Origin: Ephydatia muelleri
Lineage: Eukaryota > Porifera > Demospongiae > Spongillida > Spongillidae
Reading direction: 5' to 3'
NCBI GenBank assembly: GCA_013339895.1
Contig: JABACO010000105.1
Coordinates: 41,001-105,000 of the forward strand
Length of the DNA stretch: 64,000 bases
Position 1 is the first letter of the stretch. Each line of letters begins with the position of its first letter. The position numbers and the translations under genes were made by a program. The notes under the pieces are model-generated. The model had not been told where the DNA came from. It saw only the letters and a list, made by a program, of their open reading frames with translations, and made no database searches. This document shows, in pieces, positions 22,327 through 32,394 of this stretch.

Positions 22327-22518
22327 GAAGCCAACTTGTCATCAAGGGAGCATGCTATGTGTCCTTCAACAACTCTTTTCGCTCATTTTTCAATGTTGCC
22401 TTGCCAATTACAGCTGCCTAGAGCAATTCTGTATTATGATGACCAGTTTTGCTATTCAGATCTTGCTGTGAAGGTGGGTGGTACCATTTAGAAGCATGCC
22501 TAATCTGATATTTTCCCC

Positions 22519-22929
22519 TCAGGGTAATATAGCAATCTTTGGTAGTCCTCTTGCATTCACAACAGGTAGGTGTACCGAATGAGCCTCATTATCTCCCTCT
22601 CTCTCCACCCAACCACACACATGCACACAAGGAATGGCTTCGTATATTGCAATGAACACATTGTCCAACTCCTTTGCAACAATAGCAACCAAGGGCAGCA
22701 ATGTGAGAGGTGGAGGGGTGGTATATGGATCACGGTTACTGTTGCATTTATTCAAGATTTCTATGTGATGCATCAACTCCGATAGATCATTGACACTATA
22801 CTTAGCATCATTTATTGCCAATTCTGTTTGATGATTTAACATTGGTGGAATTGTTTCAACATCATTCCAGAGAATACTTGAGAAAGCACAAGTAGCAACA
22901 CTCTTAATTAATCTTTTCCAGCTTTTCAT
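22519..22929 (-). other. Hypothetical open frame
   Basis: The 136-codon minus-strand frame includes INDAKYSVNDLSELMHHIEI and LVAIVAKELDNVFIAIYEAI, with the hydrophobic spacing of helices. I do not recognise it. The C-terminal part overlaps simple CT/CA-rich sequence. It may be an exon, but no flanking splice sites were matched. Confidence 0.2.
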
Positions 22930-23180
22930 TTAGCTTTCCAACAGACTATCTTGCTGTAAAATAAAGGTTTATGCAATTGTGTACACCATGGTGACCAACT
23001 AGCAACACAACACACTTGTACGGTATCTGTCAAATGAGCATGTAGATACTAGTATCAATTGGTACACCTTGGTGACAGCTAGTACACAACACATGCATGT
23101 ACTTACTGAAAATTTTATTAATAACTAGTTCATACAGGAAGAACTGCAGATGATTTTAATTAATCTTTTAATTAAATATC

Positions 23181-23758
23181 CCTAAATGTACACGCCCCAT
23201 ATAGCAGGACCATAAGGGTTAAACATAAAAAAGAGGGGTTACCCAATGCAGAGGTCACCCAGAAGACAGATACCAAGGGAGAAGCTTACAGGATGTTCTT
23301 ACACAGAGATAATCCCATGCAGTGTCAAGGCTTCGAACAAAGTGTTACTTTGAAATTATCCCTAAGTGTACACGCCCCATATAGCAGGACCATAAGGGTT
23401 AAACATAAAAAAGGGGGGTTACCCAATGCAGAGGTCACCCAGAAGACAGATACCAAGGGAGAAGCTTACAGGATGTTCTTACACAGAGATAATCCCATGC
23501 AGTGTCAAGGCTTCGAACAAAGTGTGACTTTGAAAATATCCCTAAGTGTACACGCCCCATATAGCAGGACCATAAGGGTTAAACATAAAAAAGGGGGGTT
23601 ACCCAATGCAGAGGTCACCCAGAAGACAGATACCAAGGGAGAAGCTTACAGGATGTTCTTACACAGAGATAATCCCATGCAGTGTCAAGGCTTGTGACTT
23701 TGAAAATATCCCTAAGTGTACACGCCCCATATAGCAGGACCATAAGGGTTAAACATGG
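23181..23758 (+). repeat. 180-bp satellite array, plus orientation
   Basis: Units begin at cacgccccat positions 23191, 23371, 23551 and 23721. The first two periods are exactly 180 bp, the last is 170 bp because of a 10-bp deletion. As 180 is a multiple of three, one frame stays open through several units and gives a repeating 60-residue translation; this is a by-product of the unit length and not evidence of a gene. Other blocks of the same satellite lie at 22271, 25640 and 27391-28030. Confidence 0.95.
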
Positions 23759-23759
23759 G

Positions 23760-24300
23760 TTTTGAGGGGTGGAGTAAGAAGTGGGGCTGTGAGGGGTGGA
23801 GTAGGAGGTGGAGCTGTGAGAGCTGCAAGAAATGGGTGAGGTTGTGAGGGGTGGGGTCAGAGGTGGGGCAAAGTAATGGGTGGGGGTGTGAGGGTTGGGG
23901 CATTGGAGGCACAGGGATGTGAGAGATGGGAGAAGTGGGGTTATTAATGATTAATGGTATCTGAGCTGCTCCTGTTAGGTGTTTATAAGGTTCCCAGACC
24001 TTACATAATGCAAATTATATGACAAAAAATTGACAACTGTTGGCAACAGTGTAAGCCATTGCATGTGAAGACCAGCATGGAAATAGCACCAGCTAAGCTC
24101 CGAAAGGTTCGCCGAACCCGGTTTTGCAGTCTGGCTGCAATCGAGAAGGCCCGCCTCCCATAGAGGGCCGTACAACAATATGCCTAATGCGAGCAACAAG
24201 CTAATGCGAGCAACAAGCTAAGGCGAGCAACAAGCTGTTAAATACAGCTAAAGCTAAGCTGAATGAATTTAACTTGAGGAATCAAACGAAAAATTTAAAA
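23760..24300. other. No gene seen; G-rich degenerate repeats
   Basis: From 23756 to about 23930 a GGGGTGG/GTGAGGGG word is repeated imperfectly. Near 24186-24235 'gcgagcaacaagctaa' occurs three times in tandem (16-bp spacing). No coding region was found. Confidence 0.6.
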
Positions 24301-24323
24301 AAATTATACAGAAGGAATAGTAA

Positions 24324-24881
24324 TCACAGGATGTAACAGCGCTTCTTCTTCTTGGTCTCTGCTTTCTCTGGTTGAATGGCTCTTCTTCGTCTGATCTCCC
24401 TCACGATGGCACAAAAGGCATTATGCACACCCTGCCTTGTTTTAGCTGATGTCTCTGCATACAACATGTTGTGGGTCTTGGCATAACCCTCAGCCAACTT
24501 CTGGTCCACTTCTCGCCTGGGCAGATCAATCTTGTTAGCCACTATAATAATAATGGGCTCATCCTCAGAGTCCTTCACTCTGTGAATCTGCTCTCGAAAC
24601 GAGTTGATCTGGTCAAATGATTTCCTGCTATCGACAGCAAAGACGCAGAGAAACCCGTGCCCGGTCCTCAAGTACTGGGGCCTCATGGCACTGTATTGCT
24701 CCTGTCCTGCAGTGTCCACGATGTCCAGGACACAAGTCTCATCGTCTATAACCACCTGCTTCTTATATGAATCTTCAATGGTGGGATTATAGTCATGCAT
24801 GAACTGGTTCTGAACGAACTGGATGGTGAGGGCACTTTTCCCCCCCCCTCCATCCTCTACGACTACAATACGTATCTCCAT
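24324..24881 (-). CDS. Intronless Ras-like small GTPase with altered P-loop
   Basis: The 185-residue frame covers a full Ras fold. Switch I is YNPTIEDSY, switch [21 protein letters not shown], the guanine-specificity motif is ANKIDL and the sugar/base contact ETSAK. The C-terminus is a polybasic KKKKR stretch plus a CaaX box (CYIL), predicting prenylation and membrane attachment as in KRAS4B. The P-loop reads [10 protein letters not shown]: the first glycine of GxxxxGKS is replaced by glutamate and the residue before the last glycine is Gly instead of Val, while the Lys-Ser pair stays. The first glycine is nearly invariant in Ras proteins, so nucleotide binding may be altered. No introns interrupt it, and a 45-bp palindrome sits immediately upstream of the ATG, suggesting a retrocopy or rearranged gene. 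An open frame of this length suggests selection or recent origin. Confidence 0.75.
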   Translation of the reverse strand: MEIRIVVVEDGGGGKSALTIQFVQNQFMHDYNPTIEDSYKKQVVIDDETCVLDIVDTAGQEQYSAMRPQYLRTGHGFLCVFAVDSRKSFDQINSFREQIHRVKDSEDEPIIIIVANKIDLPRREVDQKLAEGYAKTHNMLYAETSAKTRQGVHNAFCAIVREIRRRRAIQPEKAETKKKKRCYIL

Positions 24882-24883
24882 TC

Positions 24884-24928
24884 CGATAGCACGATAGCAC
24901 GCGCATGCGCGTGCTTATCGTGCTATCG
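24884..24928. repeat. 45-bp near-perfect palindrome between two Ras starts
   Basis: The arms CGATAGCACGATAGCACGCG and their complement meet at GCATGC with one extra T in the right arm. It separates the minus-strand Ras ATG (24881) from the plus-strand Ras start fragment at 24952. Confidence 0.9.
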
Positions 24929-24951
24929 TCACGTCTGTGCAAGCTAGGAAT

Positions 24952-24993
24952 ATGACTGAATACAAACTGGTAGTTGTGGAAGGGAAGGGGTGA
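24952..24993 (+). pseudogene. Ras N-terminal fragment, head-to-head with the Ras ORF
   Basis: The plus strand reads MTEYKLVVVE, the exact nine-residue start of Ras, then Glu where Ras has Gly10, and a stop two codons later (MTEYKLVVVEGKG). The sequence dissolves into GGAAGGGGTGGAGT repeats. It is a relic of a second Ras start in the opposite orientation. Both copies share the Gly-to-Glu change. Confidence 0.6.
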
Positions 24994-25204
24994 GTGGAAG
25001 GGGTGGAGTGGAAGGGGTGGAGTGGATAAAACAGATAATCTACCTATTGATATATTCCCTGGACGATGAGAGAGTCACCCAGGTTTGAGTCGTTGGGGGG
25101 ACTCCCCAGCAGCTTGGGCTATAGGGACCTCTAGCCCTCAGGGAAGGAGACGGGGTTTCCTCCGTTGCAAGGGGTTACTCCCTTAGATAGGGTACCTGGG
25201 TCTA

Positions 25205-25335
25205 GGCCTCAGATCCAGGAATTCCGGAAGGGGGGGGGGGTCTAAGATTAAATTCATGAAGGGGGAGGGTACGGGATGGGGCGCATCCCCTCCCTTGAAT
25301 TGGCGGGGTCTGGGGCTCTGCCCCAGCCACTTGTT
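25205..25335. mobile_element. G-run hAT-family fragment
   Basis: A 'aattccggaagggggggggg' stretch is followed by GGTCTGGGGCTCTGCCCCAG (25306-25325), the palindromic word shared with the hAT elements at 16.6, 34.95 and 51.05 kb. Terminal repeats were not resolved. Confidence 0.45.
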
Positions 25336-25630
25336 TAGTTTAGCATGAAAATTAAAGCACTCTTCATAATGAAGCAACTTAATTTGATATTTAATTTTCT
25401 CCTTGTCTGTAAGATTAAACTTAACTTCTAAAAATGAATATCCTGTTTGTTAAAATTTAGTATTCAAACCAATCATTCAAGATGAAGTGACCGTCCATAT
25501 TCAAGTCATAACTTTTTAGTTACTTTGCTAAATGTGTAACCTAACTAATTCCTTCGCTGATGATCAAATATTTGATTTTCGGGCACTTGATTATGGTTGG
25601 TTTTGCATATTTACATTTATTTGTAGTTAA
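25336..25630. other. No gene seen
   Basis: AT-rich sequence without recognisable exons. Confidence 0.4.
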
Positions 25631-25632
25631 CC

Positions 25633-25897
25633 ATTATCCCTTGGTATCTGTCTTCTGGGTGACCTCTGCATTGGGTAACCCCCCTTTTTTATGTTTAACC
25701 CTTATTGTCCTGCTATATGGGGCGTGTACACTTAGGGATAATTTCAAAATAACACTTTGTTCGAAGCCTTGACACTGCACGGGATTATCTCTGTGTAAGA
25801 ACATCCTGTAAGCTTCTCCCTTGGTATCTGTCTTCTGGGTGACCTCTGCATTGGGTAACCCCCCTTTTTTATGTTTAACCCTTATGGTCCTGCTATA
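25633..25897 (-). repeat. 180-bp satellite, about 1.5 units, minus orientation
   Basis: The words cttggtatctgtcttctggg (25640 and 25820) give the 180-bp period. The block stops abruptly at 25897, where the open frame of the Rpn-like fragment begins. Confidence 0.95.
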
Positions 25898-26367
25898 TTG
25901 AGTTTCATGCAGTACCATTTCTGCAAGATTACACTATAGTAGATCTTCTTGAAGCAAGACGTTTGCTTGGTTCTGCACCATCAAGCACTGGTGATGAATT
26001 AAAAGATTGGCTGACTTTCCTGACACGCGAAGACCAAGAGGAAGTAACACTGCTAGCAAATCCTGAAAGTGTATTGTTGAAAGCTTATTTGGATGCTTCC
26101 AATTTGAGTGAACGAGATAGGGTGGAGCTGGAAAGGGAGAAGTCAGATCTAATTGACAACTTGACCATTTTGGAGGAATCTGAACGTAAGGGAGAAAAGA
26201 GGGGCAGAGAAGAGGGGAAAAAGATTGGCAGAGAAGAGGGGAAAAAGATAGGCAGAGAAGAGGGGAAAAAGATGTCCATAGAGAGCATTTCTTCCAGGAT
26301 GAAAAATAGTGGTTTTTCACGACAAGATATAGAACGTTTGTTAAGGGACGATGAATCAGACAGTTGA
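25897..26367 (+). CDS. C-terminal part of an Rpn-like (PD-(D/E)XK_2) nuclease family protein
   Basis: The open frame continues from the satellite border without an ATG and reads YIEFHAVPFLQDYTIVDLLE, DELKDWLTFL and a charged tail with three GREEGKKI repeats, then SISSRMKNSGFSRQDIERLL. The combination of a helical middle, tandem 'GREEGKK' repeats and a closing short helix-turn-helix-like segment is typical of the Rpn/PDDEXK_2 'putative transposase' group, whose nuclease domain precedes it. That domain is absent here, apparently cut off by the satellite. These proteins are best known in bacteria, so an origin by transfer is possible. The tail repeats are an 18-24 bp tandem duplication in DNA (26208-26270). 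Family call is by pattern only. Confidence 0.4.
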   Translation: MEFHAVPFLQDYTIVDLLEARRLLGSAPSSTGDELKDWLTFLTREDQEEVTLLANPESVLLKAYLDASNLSERDRVELEREKSDLIDNLTILEESERKGEKRGREEGKKIGREEGKKIGREEGKKMSIESISSRMKNSGFSRQDIERLLRDDESDS

Positions 26368-26369
26368 AG

Positions 26370-27390
26370 TGTGACTCTTTGCACAGTGTATCATGTGCAT
26401 GCACATCTGTGAACCAGATTTAATGGGTAGGTTTGAAACTGCATTCGCAGGCTAGCTCTGTGTTGTTTATATCTTCACCTCCCTAACACCCTCACCCCAG
26501 TCCAGATATTTGCTTGTAATTAGTGGTATTATAGCACACAACTCGTGAAGGAATTTCGTTCAACCTCTTGTAAAATTGGTTGGTATTTTATCTCATTGCC
26601 AGAAATTTCGGACATCGACCCATAACTCTGGCTAGGAATGGAATATAAATATTGTACTTTCACCGTTACAATAGTATTTGTAGGTTAAGATTTATCAATA
26701 CATAAAAACAGCTAATTATTAACTCAATTAATTAACGTTAATTACAACAACAAAAAACATTTTAAATACCTGTATGAGTAAGGAGTTAATTGCGGTATAA
26801 TATACACAAATATCTCTTTTAGCAAAATTTTTAGTTTCGATTCCGTGTATTGATTGTCACCACAACAGACCATTTGCATGGTGTAAACAGCGACACTGGT
26901 ACACTGCAGGGTACATACCACTGTGGCATGTCCGCTGCACCCTGGCGGACATGTTTCGTGCGCCAACACAAACCCCACTGCAGTTACCCAGAAATAAACC
27001 TTATTCGACCGCTATATGAATAAATTATTGCGTGACTTGCATGTGACCATGATTGATTGTTTATTGAGAAAGGCGTCGCCGTTATTGAGTATGGCTGAAC
27101 AATCGGATGCGTTTAAGCAGCTTGGGAATAACTTTTGCACCGATGCATATTCTTTCGTTGGTCATATACCTTTTTTACTTTTGGCATACTCGGAACTGAT
27201 CTGCAATTAATAACAAATTAACATGAACATAATAAATGCAACGCTTTGCGATACGAAGACGGGTATACGTTCAAAACATAATCTCCCATGCAGTGCAGAA
27301 ACCGACGTAGAATACACCGAGCAAATTTAAAAAACATACATGTCTAGAGGAATGAAGCTAGCCTTACACAAACCATACTATATTAAATTT
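26370..27390. other. No clear gene
   Basis: A short plus-strand frame from ATG 27091 reads MAEQSDAFKQLGNNF, which recalls the start of a TPR protein (…FKxxGNxxF), but the frame soon ends at 27210 and no donor was found. Nothing else is supported. Confidence 0.3.
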
Positions 27391-28030
27391 AAAAAGGGGG
27401 GTTACCCAATGCAGGTTTGGGTAACCCCCCTTTTTTATGTTTAACCCTTATGGTCCTGCTATATGGGGTGTGTACACTTAGGGATATTTTCAAAGTCACA
27501 CTTTGTTCGAAGCCTTGACACTGCATGGGATTATCTCTGTGTAAGAACATCCTGTAAGCTTCTCCCTTGGTATCTGTCTTCTGGGTGACCTCTGCATTGG
27601 GTAACCCCCCTTTTTTTATGTTTAACCCTTATGGTCCTGCTATATGGGGTGTGTACACTTAGGGATATTTTCAAAGTCACACTTTGTTCGAAGCCTTGAC
27701 ACTGCATGGGATTATCTCTGTGTAAGAACATCCTGTAAGCTTCTCCCTTGGTATCTGTCTTCTGGGTGACCTCTGCATTGGGTAACCCCCCTTTTTTATG
27801 TTTAACCCTTATGGTCCTGCTATATGGGGCGTGTACACTTAGGGATAATTTCAAAGTAACACTTTGTTCGAAGCCTTGACACTGCATGGGATTATCTCTG
27901 TGTAAGTACATCCTGTAAGCTTCTCCCTTGGTATCTGTCTTCTGGGTGACCTCTGCATTGGGTAACCCCCCTTTATTATGTTTAACCCTTATGGTTCTGC
28001 TATATGCTATATATATCCCTAAATGTTCAC
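27391..28030 (-). repeat. 180-bp satellite array, minus orientation, with a head-to-head start
   Basis: Three full units and parts of others run in the minus direction (cttctcccttggtatctgtc near 27559, 27740 and 27920). At the left end a short plus-oriented piece (27391-27414, aaaaaggggggttacccaat) meets the minus array as a hairpin. The right end carries a short (ta)n stretch at 28003-28013. Confidence 0.95.
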
Positions 28031-28146
28031 GCCCCATACAAAAAGAATGATTGCAATAATTTACACAGTGCACATAATAAACTTACAAACAACCTATTCA
28101 ATGAAATGTACATGATCTCATGGACCTGTGTTGTACTTTTGAACAG

Positions 28147-30037
28147 AAACCAGGACCAGATGCTCCCAAGTGGGGATTTTCCCAGCAGGCACAGCCTTGG
28201 TCCAAGCAAACTGTGGATGACTATGAGGTTAAACAAACTGTGTAGTGTTATTCATGTGAATTTATGAGTTCAATTCTGCAGAATATGGAGACACAAATGC
28301 CTTCTGAAGAGGTAATGTATTTAACAATACTTTCAAACAGTGCATTGACTGAACAAAAACTAAGCCTGGAACAGAGCTTGCATGCCTAGACAAAAAAGGA
28401 AACAATTTTTTTTTCATAAAACTTTCGCATGGACACAAAAGTATACAGATCTTTTTTCTCCTACCAATGTTTCAAATTCTGGCTGCCCATTTAATCATCT
28501 AATGCATATAGCTGTGCCGTTCAGATTGAGGTTCAGCCTGTCATAAAAGTTAGCAAGGACACCTGCCTTGGCCCTGTTACAGCTGGTCACCTACTATCTA
28601 TGTTTTACATAGTGTAAATATATTTTCTTGATAACAGCATGCAACACATGAAATTGAAGAATCTGCTGTAAGTCTAGCAACTATTGCAAAGTGGAGCTAA
28701 GAGAATGTACTCTCTTGGCATGTACTGATATTTATTTTCACTTCAGAGTATGATTGTGTCAAAGAACTCAGTTGTAAGTTAGTGCGCCACACAAATGTGT
28801 ACTGTTGTTTAATGTCAGACGATGTTTATTCTGTGAAAGGCATGTAAGGTTAAAACATGAGCACTATTATCTATACAAAATGTTCATGTTATTTTTATTA
28901 ACATAGGATTCTGATGATGTGATGTCTGTTGTGGTAAGCCATGCTTTGCATACAATATTGCCACATATATCTTGATAAATAAATCTAGGAACTGGTGAAA
29001 GACACACATAGAATTGTGCAAAAAATGGAAGGAAAAGATGAAGAAGAGAAGGAAAAATTTATGGTATACTAAGATATAACTTCTGTTTCACATTACATAT
29101 AGGGGAGGAGTGGGTGAGTTAAAAAACTTTTATGGCTGGTCATATACAGGCTTAGTACTCTTGGGTTACTAAAAAAATGTGTTGTGATAATAGGTGCATA
29201 AAGCTAATAATTAGGAACAGGTGTGTACTATAATAACTGTTGTTGTGCTATTGATGGCAAGTAGAAATATGGAGAGAAAAAAAGCAGCTCTAATTATCCT
29301 TCATGAAATGGCTTAACTGCATTTAAAACTTGTCAGAGGTGTATTAAAGCCAATTCATTGTCAGGGTAAGACAGCCATATGACAACAATGTCAACGAAAA
29401 GTGTAAGATTTTATTTGCTCACTTAGTCAACACTACAAAAAAGTGTCTTTTTAGAGTAAGTATGTTATAAGTACAAAAACATTGCAGTAAAATACAACAT
29501 TATTTCTTTGCAGTGCTGAATAAGGGTACAGATAGAGTTACCAAATATTATTAGACCCTAAATGGGATGTTTCATCAATGGGAAGGCTGTATTTATACAT
29601 GTTAATGGCATCCACCTCAGGAAGTTAACCATGTGAATTTAAAAGTCTTATATTATATCAGTTAAATATCTAAATGTTATATTTCAGGTCGGTGATGTTG
29701 ACATTTTGGCGATCCCGGCGAAAAATCCTATTAAATTTTGCCTACAAGCCATGGATATATTGTTTACGAGAGATGAAATGGCCCATGGCAGATATAAAGC
29801 AGTGAGGCAGAGAGGAGATAATAAGCCTCTTCCACCGCTTGATCCGAAGAGGGTAAAGTTAATTGATGGTAAAAGTTATTTGGAAGTGTATTTGATATAT
29901 ATATATATATTTTTTATTTTTCAGACGCCATCATTAAACGTTTTGGCATTGAGTATTACAATAAAACAGCACCACAAGTCAAAAGACAGGCTAATCAAAA
30001 ATGTTCAGACATTTTAACTAAACGATTGAATAAGTAA
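28147..30037 (+). CDS. BEN-domain protein, seven exons read (5' end missing)
   Basis: Exons inferred from splice sites and phase: 28147-28227, 28282-28311, 28638-28667, 28907-28933, 28989-29063, 29688-29868 and 29925-30037. The first five are whole-codon cassettes of 27, 10, 10, 9 and 25 codons. They encode a polar linker starting KPGPDAPKWGFSQQAQPWSK and ending with a coiled-coil-like acidic stretch (RIVQKMEGKDEEEKEKF). The last two exons form a BEN domain: NPIKFCLQAMDILFTRDEMA, then LPPLDPKRVKLIDD and RQANQKCSDILTKRLNK before the stop TAA TGA. BEN domains bind DNA or chromatin proteins and often act in repression. All junction phases agree, which strongly supports the model. The start is missing: an unrelated satellite lies just upstream. 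The (ta)n-pyrimidine stretch before the last exon is a normal acceptor. Confidence 0.75.
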
Positions 30038-30178
30038 TGAGTTTTTTTTTTTCCCCCATTGTATTGTACAGTGTACATCCTACTAATGAATTTACGATAG
30101 ACTTGTATAAAAAGGGAAGATCGGATCTATATCATGAAAAAAAGACGATCAGGATATTTGACGATGTTATACGTATAT

Positions 30179-30196
30179 GGGTTAGGGTTAGGGTTG
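30179..30196 (+). repeat. Telomere-like TTAGGG repeats, interstitial
   Basis: GGGTTAGGGTTAGGGTTG holds two full TTAGGG units plus parts. It lies 34 bp upstream of the 114-bp duplicated block and is far too short to be a telomere. Confidence 0.7.
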
Positions 30197-30229
30197 ATTT
30201 ATGCAGCTGCAGAGAGTTTCAATAAAATA

Positions 30230-30343
30230 GCAAACGTGTGTGCGAATAGTATCACGTGACGGTTCACAGAGAAAGGGGGCGGGGTGCATGATAGCTTTTG
30301 TTTCGCAAGAAACGAGGGAGTTATAAAATGAATACCCGGCCTA
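30230..30343 (+). repeat. 114-bp direct repeat, copy 1
   Basis: This segment (gcaaacgtgtgtgcgaatag … acccggccta) is base-for-base identical to 31167-31280. The bases before both copies also share 'gatttatgcagctgcag', so the original duplication was longer. It contains TTATAAAATG, which may be a promoter TATA box. Confidence 0.95.
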
Positions 30344-30349
30344 ATCATC

Positions 30350-31160
30350 CAAGGGGGACGTGTGCTTAAGAGTTGGACTCTCGTCCAAAGGTTGCACGGC
30401 CCGCTAGGAGCATTTCCAGTCAAACCCCATACTTATTCCCATACCGTTCTACGACATATATCGGACCTCCCCAAGTAGTAACGTCCTTGAGAAATCAGGT
30501 TTCTGAAATTGTAACCAGTTGCCTACCGCAGAATCAAGTCGTCAAGTCTGTATCATGTTATGTCTGAGGACCGTATGTCTCCAAGTAGAACAGCTCTGAC
30601 CACCGGGCTATGGGGAAATGTATGGTGCGTAGGAGGGAGGCGTGTGTCTCCTATTCTTTCAAAGGATAGGAGGAGGTGGCTGGCCACGCCTTCCCATAGA
30701 AAATGCCATACTCAATAACCTGGGGTCGTCGACTTTGGCGACGTACGGTCCTCTGAGCGAATACAACCTAGACTCCGTACAACGTTCAATAATTTGTCAA
30801 ATGATTGCAATGTAAGAAACTGGAAAAGCCGAGGTCGTGCCGCTCTCTAAACGGGAGATGTGCCCTGTTGTACAAGTACGTGGAGTGTATGGCGTTTGTG
30901 AGGAAAGCGGTAAGAAGGTGGCAAAATTTACTCCCAGGAATGTGCAAAGCCATTTGGAATCCATTCTGCATATTGCCTTGTGACGATGGACTAGTTAGTC
31001 ATTCTTCCAGGGCCATGCGTAGTACTAAAATAGGCTCCAGAGAGAAAGGGGGCGGGTACCCTCTTGCACAAGTGCGTTGAGTGTACGGCGTTGCTATAGA
31101 ATCGACTGCTAGGAATGTGCAAAGCAAGCCTTAAGGGTAGATTTATGCAGCTGCAGGACC
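30350..31160. other. No clear gene; partly duplicated sequence
   Basis: An open frame at 30805-31080 (CALLYKYVECMAFVRKAVRR) has a weak duplicate at about 31040-31120, so the whole stretch looks like a decayed local duplication. No family is recognised. Confidence 0.35.
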
Positions 31161-31166
31161 GTAATT

Positions 31167-31280
31167 GCAAACGTGTGTGCGAATAGTATCACGTGACGGT
31201 TCACAGAGAAAGGGGGCGGGGTGCATGATAGCTTTTGTTTCGCAAGAAACGAGGGAGTTATAAAATGAATACCCGGCCTA
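31167..31280 (+). repeat. 114-bp direct repeat, copy 2
   Basis: Identical to 30230-30343, at a distance of 937 bp in the same orientation. Confidence 0.95.
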
Positions 31281-31384
31281 TACTTTTTCCCTCAGTTACA
31301 CTCACCGTCTAGCACTCTATGTTTCACCTGTAAAACCGTTTGGGAGTCTGGCAACAGCAGAATAATGAAATTGTTTACAGGTAC

Positions 31385-31865
31385 GTCTGTGTAAACTTAC
31401 CAAGGGCCCTGACCCACCACAATCTGCAATGATAGGTACAGGTACAATAATATTCATCGCCAAAGGTAACAGTCTAACTCTACAGGCCAACAGTACAATG
31501 TTGCATCACTAGTAAATAAGTTTGAATGCAGGGAATTCAACGAGTGTTATTGCACTCCACTGTTCCTGGCCTAGCCTTCTCACAATTAGTACAAAGTATT
31601 GTGCTTCCCATTCCGCTCTTGCTATAAAGGAGTACTTGAACACTCACTTAATTCCCTGCATACAACTAGTGTGACCTGCAACACTGTGTGCTGCCTCTTC
31701 ACGGTGCACCACGCATGTAAAGTTTATTATTATTAATTTTTTTGAATGGCGATGGTCCTGCATGGGTTGTGTTGTTCCTGCATGGCCTGTGGCAATGAAT
31801 TTTATTGTAGCTACCCTATCCTGCAGATTGTGGTAGGTCAGGGCCCCTGGTAGGTTTACACAGAC
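31385..31865. mobile_element. Foldback element with nested inverted repeats
   Basis: The outer arms of about 80 bp match at high identity: GTCTGTGTAAACTTACCAAG at the left end and its near-complement at the right end (…TGGTAGGTTTACACAGAC). A second, inner inverted pair around GCAGGGAATT lies at about 31529-31565 and 31625-31665. There is no coding sequence. No clean target duplication was seen, so the transposon class is unknown. Confidence 0.75.
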
Positions 31866-31869
31866 ATTA

Positions 31870-32200
31870 GTAGCAAGTTAAAGTTTATTATTCATTATCC
31901 AACTCTGCACCTCTCTAAGAAAAACATAAAAAATAAAAAAGCTTCTTACATGCTGACCCATGGAATCCTTTATGACTTGTCCTCTATTCTCTTTAATTGT
32001 CTCAAGCAGTTCTATTGGGATATGATGTATACACAAAGGACCAGTCCTATGGGACACTACAGTGTACGTGATGTGTACCTACATGTATGTCCCTCATGAG
32101 CTGTTCAATAGAATAGATCAAAAATACATGTGCAGAGAACACATTCAGTGTACCATCATTAGAGTGTTATTGTTTGTGCCACATGTATATATGTATAAGT
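31870..32200. other. No gene seen
   Basis: The stretch shares 'aaagtttattatt' with the interior of the foldback element but shows no exon. Confidence 0.4.
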
Positions 32201-32201
32201 G

Positions 32202-32202
<1 letters not shown>

Positions 32203-32260
<58 letters not shown>
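32203..32260. repeat. (TG)n microsatellite
   Basis: About 58 bp of TG dinucleotide. Confidence 0.97.
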
Positions 32261-32394
32261 GGATTTGTGTATGCTGTGGATAGGTTGCATGATTTAAGTG
32301 GAGAAACAGAGTCAGTGTATGCCAATGCCGTCAAGCAGCCAGGTAACCCAGGCCTTGTCAGGGTGAAGGCGTAAGTTGTGGTTAAAGTTAGAGT

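Noticed and set aside
23293-23697. Protein with 60-residue repeats
   Set aside because: It arises only because the satellite unit is 180 bp, a multiple of three; other orientations and blocks show indels.
30179-30196. Chromosome end
   Set aside because: Only about 2.5 TTAGGG units are present, with coding and repeat sequence on both sides.
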